A program made the translations under genes and the position numbers. The notes beneath the pieces are model-generated. The model was not told the origin of the DNA. It did no database searches and saw only the letters and a list, made by a program, of their open reading frames with translations. Shown here in pieces: positions 22,328 through 25,731 of a stretch of 25,731 nt of DNA; position 1 is the first letter of the stretch, and each line of letters begins with the position of its first letter. The stretch is from DASSKO01 sp035690425 (lineage in GTDB: Bacteria; Actinomycetota; Actinomycetes; Propionibacteriales; Nocardioidaceae), in the NCBI GenBank assembly GCA_035690425.1, contig DASSKO010000197.1, positions 1 through 25,731 on the forward strand. The letters are read 5' to 3'.

Positions 22328-23494
22328 TCACAGCACGCGCATCCGGATGCCGGCGTCGACGAGGCGCCGCAGCAAGTTGTCGCCCATCGCGGCGGCTGTC
22401 GTGGTCTGGCCGCAGGTGGCGGGGTTGTCGTCGAATGCCAGGCACAGCGCTGACTCGGCCAACATCTTCGCAGTCTCGTCGTACCCGGGGTCTCCGCCGG
22501 CGACCTCGGTGACCACCCGCTGTCCTCCGGCGGTGCCGACGAAGCGGACGGTGAACCACGACCGCGCGCGCCGCCGCGGGCCGGGCCCCTCGCCCGGGCT
22601 GATCCGGCTCAACAGCATCCTCCGGGTCGGCGACAGCTGGGCGAGCGCCAGGACCGCGCCGGCAGCCGCGACCACGCCCACCGCGACCGGCAGCTTCTTG
22701 ACCAGTGCATGGTGGCGGTAGCTGAAGTCGGGACCGTAGCGATCGAGCGCGCGCCCGGATCGAGCCACGACCTGCGGGTCGATAGTCGGCAGCGGCAGCG
22801 CCCAGCCGCGTGGGTCGTCGCAGCGGTGGGGCCGGCCAGCACGGCCGCTGACACGGCGCCGGGCCGGGCGCGGCTCCCGGGCCCGGCGCTGTCTCGTGAC
22901 GGAGAGCATCCGCCGACCGCGCGACATCGCGTTGACCGCGGAGTGGAAGGTGCCACCGGAGAAGCTGCCGCCGGAGCGGACGTAGCCGTCGACATGGATC
23001 GGCACCCCTTCGGGCAACTGCTGCACGGTGAAGTAGACGCCGAGGTCGTGTGGCACGGAGTCGAAGCCGCAGGCATGCACGATGCGGGCGCCGGTCCCGC
23101 AGGCCGTGGCGTGATGGTCGAGGTAGACGCGGTCGACGAACTCCGGCTCACCCGTCAGGTCGACGTAGTCGGTGCCGGCCTCCGCGCACGCCTTGACCAC
23201 CGGATCGCCGTACTCGAGGAAGGGGCCGACGGTGCTGATGACCACGCGAGCCTGCTCGGCCATGCGTCGCATCGAGGTCGGATCGGTGACGTCGGCAGTG
23301 ATCAGGCCGAGGTCCGAGTACGCCGGGTCGAGCTCGGCGAGACGGTTGCGGACGCTTTCCAGCTTGTCCCGGTCGCGGCCGGCAAGGGCCCACCGCATCC
23401 GCTCAGGAGCGTGCCGGGCGAGGTACTCCGCGGTCAGCGATCCGGTGAAGCCGGTGGCCCCGAAGAGCACGAGGTCATACGTGCGATCGGCCAT
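22328..23494 (-). CDS. Saccharopine dehydrogenase-like reductase (trans-acting enoyl reductase family)
   Basis: About 388 residues from the ATG at 23494 (MADRTYDLVLFGATGFTGSL...). The N-terminal Rossmann domain has the NAD(P) motif GATGFTG, then ALAGRDRDKLE, VVISTVGPFLEYGDPVVKACAEAGTDYVDLTGE and HACGFDSVPHDLGV. These segments are typical of the saccharopine dehydrogenase-like group that includes mycobacterial trans-acting enoyl reductases for polyketide lipids (Rv2953 type). A basic segment (RQRRAREPRPARRRVSGRAG) and LPTIDPQVV follow, also seen in this group. A hydrophobic helix (VAVGVVAAAGAVLALA) may associate with membrane. The substrate is unknown and no polyketide genes are nearby. A GTG three codons upstream (23503) is an alternative start. 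Confidence 0.85.
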   Translation of the reverse strand: MADRTYDLVLFGATGFTGSLTAEYLARHAPERMRWALAGRDRDKLESVRNRLAELDPAYSDLGLITADVTDPTSMRRMAEQARVVISTVGPFLEYGDPVVKACAEAGTDYVDLTGEPEFVDRVYLDHHATACGTGARIVHACGFDSVPHDLGVYFTVQQLPEGVPIHVDGYVRSGGSFSGGTFHSAVNAMSRGRRMLSVTRQRRAREPRPARRRVSGRAGRPHRCDDPRGWALPLPTIDPQVVARSGRALDRYGPDFSYRHHALVKKLPVAVGVVAAAGAVLALAQLSPTRRMLLSRISPGEGPGPRRRARSWFTVRFVGTAGGQRVVTEVAGGDPGYDETAKMLAESALCLAFDDNPATCGQTTTAAAMGDNLLRRLVDAGIRMRVL

Positions 23495-23536
23495 CCGCCG
23501 CACCTACCCGCCCTTCCATCCCCACCAGATCGCACC

Positions 23537-23568
23537 GATGCCCCACACCGGCGGTGGTGTGGGGCATC
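23537..23568 (-). terminator. Strong hairpin downstream of the small basic protein gene
   Basis: Perfect 13-bp arms GATGCCCCACACC (23537-23549) and GGTGTGGGGCATC (23556-23568) with a 6-nt loop. It starts 13 nt past the stop of the small gene, upstream of the reductase gene on the same strand, and has no T-run. Confidence 0.7.
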
Positions 23569-23581
23569 AGTGCGGTGTGGG

Positions 23582-23785
23582 TCAGCGCTTGAGGAACTTG
23601 CGGACCTGCCGCCCGATCATGGCGTCTCGCGACTGCCTGCCACCGGCGCCCGTCGCGCCTGCGCGTGGGGCCCGACGTGGGGCTCCCGGAGCGGCTCCAC
23701 CCGGTGCGGCGCCGGCCCTGCGGCCCACACCTCCCCGGCGCGACTGGCCAATGAAGCGGCGAACCAATCCTTGCAGCGCAACCAT
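23582..23785 (-). CDS. Small, highly basic protein of unknown function
   Basis: 67 residues, about a quarter Arg/Lys and rich in Gly and Ala. It has short amphipathic-looking ends (MVALQGLVRRFIGQ and DAMIGRQVRKFLKR) around a Gly/Ala/Pro/Arg-rich middle. No Cys, no membrane helix. I do not recognise a family. It is believable as a gene because AGGAGG lies 6 nt before the ATG and a 13-bp-stem hairpin follows the stop. A TAnnnT hexamer (TAACAT, 23854-23849) lies upstream. The composition suggests binding to nucleic acid or acidic membranes (inference). It is divergent from the HNH endonuclease gene, sharing a 175-bp control region. Confidence 0.6.
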   Translation of the reverse strand: MVALQGLVRRFIGQSRRGGVGRRAGAAPGGAAPGAPRRAPRAGATGAGGRQSRDAMIGRQVRKFLKR

Positions 23786-23892
23786 CGTGTACCTCCTCGT
23801 CGTGACCGCCCGCAGGCGTGCCCCGACATCTGCGTCGTTGCATCTTCGATGTTACCCGCGCACTGCACCCCCGAACCCGTGCGATGTAGCGC

Positions 23893-23915
23893 CTGTCCGT
23901 GCCGTCTACTAAACT
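23893..23915 (+). promoter_or_regulatory. RecA-independent (PafBC-type) DNA-damage promoter
   Basis: CTGTCCGTG (23893-23901), exactly 8 nt, then TAAACT (23910-23915) matches the mycobacterial RecA-NDp consensus tTGTCRgtg-N8-TAnnnT, except C for the weak first t and C for R. PafBC activates such promoters after DNA damage. Predicted start of transcription is about 23922. Confidence 0.65.
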
Positions 23916-23916
23916 C

Positions 23917-23930
23917 CGAACATATGTTCG
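23917..23930. promoter_or_regulatory. LexA/SOS box
   Basis: CGAACATATGTTCG is a perfect 14-bp palindrome containing GAAC-N4-GTTC, the core of Gram-positive/actinobacterial SOS boxes. It lies 2 nt after the candidate -10, over the predicted transcription start, and 30 nt before the GTG of the HNH gene. LexA bound here would block initiation. Confidence 0.85.
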
Positions 23931-23960
23931 ATATATCCGAGTTCGAGGAGGTGAGTTGGT

Positions 23961-25598
23961 GTGGGAGACACTCCAGGGGCCGGGCCGCCGGGCTGGCCTG
24001 AGCTGCGGGACCTGTCGGCCGGTGGTGCACTGGCCCAGGCGCTGAGCGGCCGATCGTTGTCGAGTCTGGACTGTGGTGAGCTGGTCGACGTGGTCGCGGC
24101 GGCAAAACGGCTGCAGACCTACTTCGATGCGCTCGGCCTGAGCGCGGCCGACCTGCTGCGGCGACAGCTGGCCGCGAGCGATCCGCACGGCGACGCGGAC
24201 AGCGTCGACCCGACGCCCTATGCGGCGATCGAGGTGGCAGCCGCGACCAGTGAGACCAGGCACCGTGCTTCCTGCCGCCTGCACCTCGTGCGCACGCTGT
24301 CCGAGCAGCTGCCGCGCGTGTGGGCGCTGGTGGTGGCAGGACGACTCGACGTCTACTCGGCCGACCAGATCTGGGCCGAGCTGCTGCCGATCACCGACCG
24401 CGGCATGGTGCCGGGTCTGGAAGCCGAGATCGTCGATGAGCTGATAGCGACCACGCCCGCGGATGCCGCCCGCGCCTCGGGCTTCGGTCTGGTCGGAGCA
24501 AATCCGACCCGCACCCGCGCACTGGTGCGTCGGCTCGTGGCCAGGGCGCAGCCCGAGCAGAGCGACGAGAGATTCAAGCGGGCGTATGCCCAGCGCCGGG
24601 TGAGCGCCGATACGGCCAACACCGATGGCGACGGGATGGGCGGGCTATGGCTGTCGCACTCCATCGACCGAGTGACGGCCATCCAGCACCGACTCGGTCT
24701 GCTCGCTCGGTCGCTGCCGGCCGATGACGAGCGGACCATGGATCAGAAGGTCGCCGACCTGGCCGCCGACATTCTCGAGGGCAGGATCGTCGCCGACACC
24801 TGCACCAGCCTCCTCGAAGAAGGTGCGGACCCACGGTTCCGAGGCACGGCGCTTCGCCGCCGCATCCAGCTCAACGTCACCGTGCCCATTCAGACCCTGA
24901 TGGGCCTCAGCGACGCTCCGGGCGAGACGTTGACCGGCCAAGTCCTGCCGGCGAGCCTGGTGCGGCAGCTGGCCACCGACCCGGGCAGCGTCTGGTACCG
25001 GATGCTCACCGACCGAGGCCGCTTCGTCGAGCTGTCGACCGAGTCCTACCGGCCGAGCGCGGCGCTGGACCGCAGCGTCGTCGCGCGTGACCGCACCTGC
25101 GTCGGAGTGGGCTGCAACAAGCCGGCCAACGTCTGCGACGGCGACCATACGCTTGCCTGGTCCGATGGCGGCGAGACCACGGAGTCCAACCTCGGGCCGG
25201 CGTGCCGCAGCCATCACAACAGCAAGGACAACGGTGGGCCGTTTCGGCTGATGCAGCCTGCAGCCGGCGTGTTCTGCTGGACCTATCCGTCCGGGCATAC
25301 CTACACCACCCGGGCGGCGCCGTACCCCGAGGCCGAGTGGCCACAGGAATTGCCGATTCCGACGTCGGCCACCGACGTCGCCGAGGGGCTACGGCTCCTG
25401 AAGCTCAGGAGGCGTCGCGAGGCCGAGGACCAGCTCGCCGTCCATCGACAGTCGATCGCCGAGCGCAAGCTCAGGCAGTGGCGCATCGACTCCGGCGAGG
25501 ACGAGGAGATCCCCGACGATCCTGACGAGGCACGAGACGACTACCGCTACATCCCCGTCGAAGTCCTCGAGTCCTGGCCGCAGACGCCGGCAGCGTGA
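23961..25598 (+). CDS. DUF222 / HNH endonuclease (13E12 repeat family type)
   Basis: 545 residues. The DUF222 domain (about 30-320) is helical, with SLDCGELVDVVAAAKRLQTYFDAL, SCRLHLVRTLSEQLPRVWALV, GRLDVYSADQIW and DERTMDQKVADLAADIL. The C-terminal HNH nuclease domain (about 380-425) has CVGVGC, DGDHTLAWSDGGETTESNL and CRSHHNSK. These give the two Cys pairs' positions plus His396 and the distal His/Asn of a beta-beta-alpha metal nuclease. A charged tail follows. Such genes are multicopy in Actinobacteria; several M. tuberculosis 13E12 members are LexA-regulated, but the cellular role is unknown. The GTG start at 23961 has GAGGAG 10 nt upstream. Upstream sites indicate DNA-damage induction. 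The gene is intact with no frameshift. Confidence 0.92.
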   Translation: MGDTPGAGPPGWPELRDLSAGGALAQALSGRSLSSLDCGELVDVVAAAKRLQTYFDALGLSAADLLRRQLAASDPHGDADSVDPTPYAAIEVAAATSETRHRASCRLHLVRTLSEQLPRVWALVVAGRLDVYSADQIWAELLPITDRGMVPGLEAEIVDELIATTPADAARASGFGLVGANPTRTRALVRRLVARAQPEQSDERFKRAYAQRRVSADTANTDGDGMGGLWLSHSIDRVTAIQHRLGLLARSLPADDERTMDQKVADLAADILEGRIVADTCTSLLEEGADPRFRGTALRRRIQLNVTVPIQTLMGLSDAPGETLTGQVLPASLVRQLATDPGSVWYRMLTDRGRFVELSTESYRPSAALDRSVVARDRTCVGVGCNKPANVCDGDHTLAWSDGGETTESNLGPACRSHHNSKDNGGPFRLMQPAAGVFCWTYPSGHTYTTRAAPYPEAEWPQELPIPTSATDVAEGLRLLKLRRRREAEDQLAVHRQSIAERKLRQWRIDSGEDEEIPDDPDEARDDYRYIPVEVLESWPQTPAA

Positions 25599-25679
25599 GC
25601 CCCTTCTCAGCGCTTGGGCAGCAGGGGAACCGGTGCCGATGCGGAGCAGCGCTCAGATCCGGTCATCGCCGGGTCGGGT

Positions 25680-25731
25680 TGGTGGAGACGATGGGACTCG
25701 AACCCACAACCCCCGCCTTGCAAAGGCGGTG
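25680..25731 (-). tRNA. tRNA-Ala (anticodon TGC), 3' part only
   Basis: Read on the minus strand, the piece holds the anticodon stem CCGCC/GGCGG with loop TTTGCAA (anticodon TGC at 25722-25720), the variable loop, a T-arm with GGTTCGAGTCC, the acceptor 3' strand CGTCTCC, discriminator A and encoded CCA (25682-25680). The 5' half lies beyond the right edge. tRNA-Ala here matches alaT near gyrA in other Actinobacteria. Confidence 0.93.

Noticed and set aside
22269..22559. A 96-codon minus-strand ORF between SURF1 and the reductase
   Set aside because: It overlaps the 3' end of the reductase gene in another frame, is His/Arg-rich and has no Shine-Dalgarno.

Overview
The window is high-GC DNA with dense, mostly non-overlapping genes and many GTG starts. 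It comes from an actinobacterium. Gene content suggests Nocardioidaceae or a near relative, but that is inference from gene families, not a database match. No mobile element, CRISPR array or rRNA is visible, and no gene-free stretch exceeds 300 bases.

Left part (1-9636), accessory metabolism and transport: a truncated FMN-binding glutamate-synthase-like gene; a secreted short M1 metallopeptidase; a TDT/SLAC1-type transporter divergent from a K+ channel with a TrkA-N domain; a MarR regulator followed by a 14-TM drug exporter; a VOC/glyoxalase-fold protein; an Nramp-related carrier; and a MazEF-type toxin-antitoxin pair next to tRNA-Leu(CAG).

Centre (9722-18709), the cell-wall growth and signalling locus usually found near oriC in Actinobacteria: fhaA-fhaB-pstP-rodA-pbpA-pknB on the plus strand with very short gaps or overlaps, then a DUF881 gene (minus) and crgA (plus). 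PknB and PstP form a kinase/phosphatase pair. FhaA and FhaB read phosphothreonine. RodA and PbpA are the glycosyltransferase/transpeptidase pair. CrgA is a divisome factor. No pknA and no trpG are present where M. tuberculosis has them.

Right part (18915-25731): a rhomboid protease and a cyclophilin on the minus strand; a divergent single-TM protein in the cwsA position; DUF3817 and SURF1 membrane proteins; a saccharopine-dehydrogenase-like reductase; a small very basic protein; a DUF222/HNH (13E12-type) endonuclease; and a partial tRNA-Ala(TGC). From tRNA-Ala back to tRNA-Leu, gene order and relative orientation mirror the M. tuberculosis alaT-cwsA-ppiA-crgA-Rv0012-pknB...fhaA-leuT region as I remember it, so gyrA and oriC probably lie to the right.

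Most striking regulatory signals: (i) the HNH gene carries a match to the RecA-independent (PafBC-type) DNA-damage promoter immediately followed by a perfect 14-bp LexA palindrome; (ii) six genes have a TAnnnT hexamer exactly 6 nt before the start codon and no Shine-Dalgarno, the signature of leaderless mRNAs; (iii) two TTGC-N5-GCAA dyads straddle a candidate promoter between marR and the drug exporter; (iv) a cluster of DnaA-box-like words lies inside an 11-bp inverted repeat downstream of crgA.
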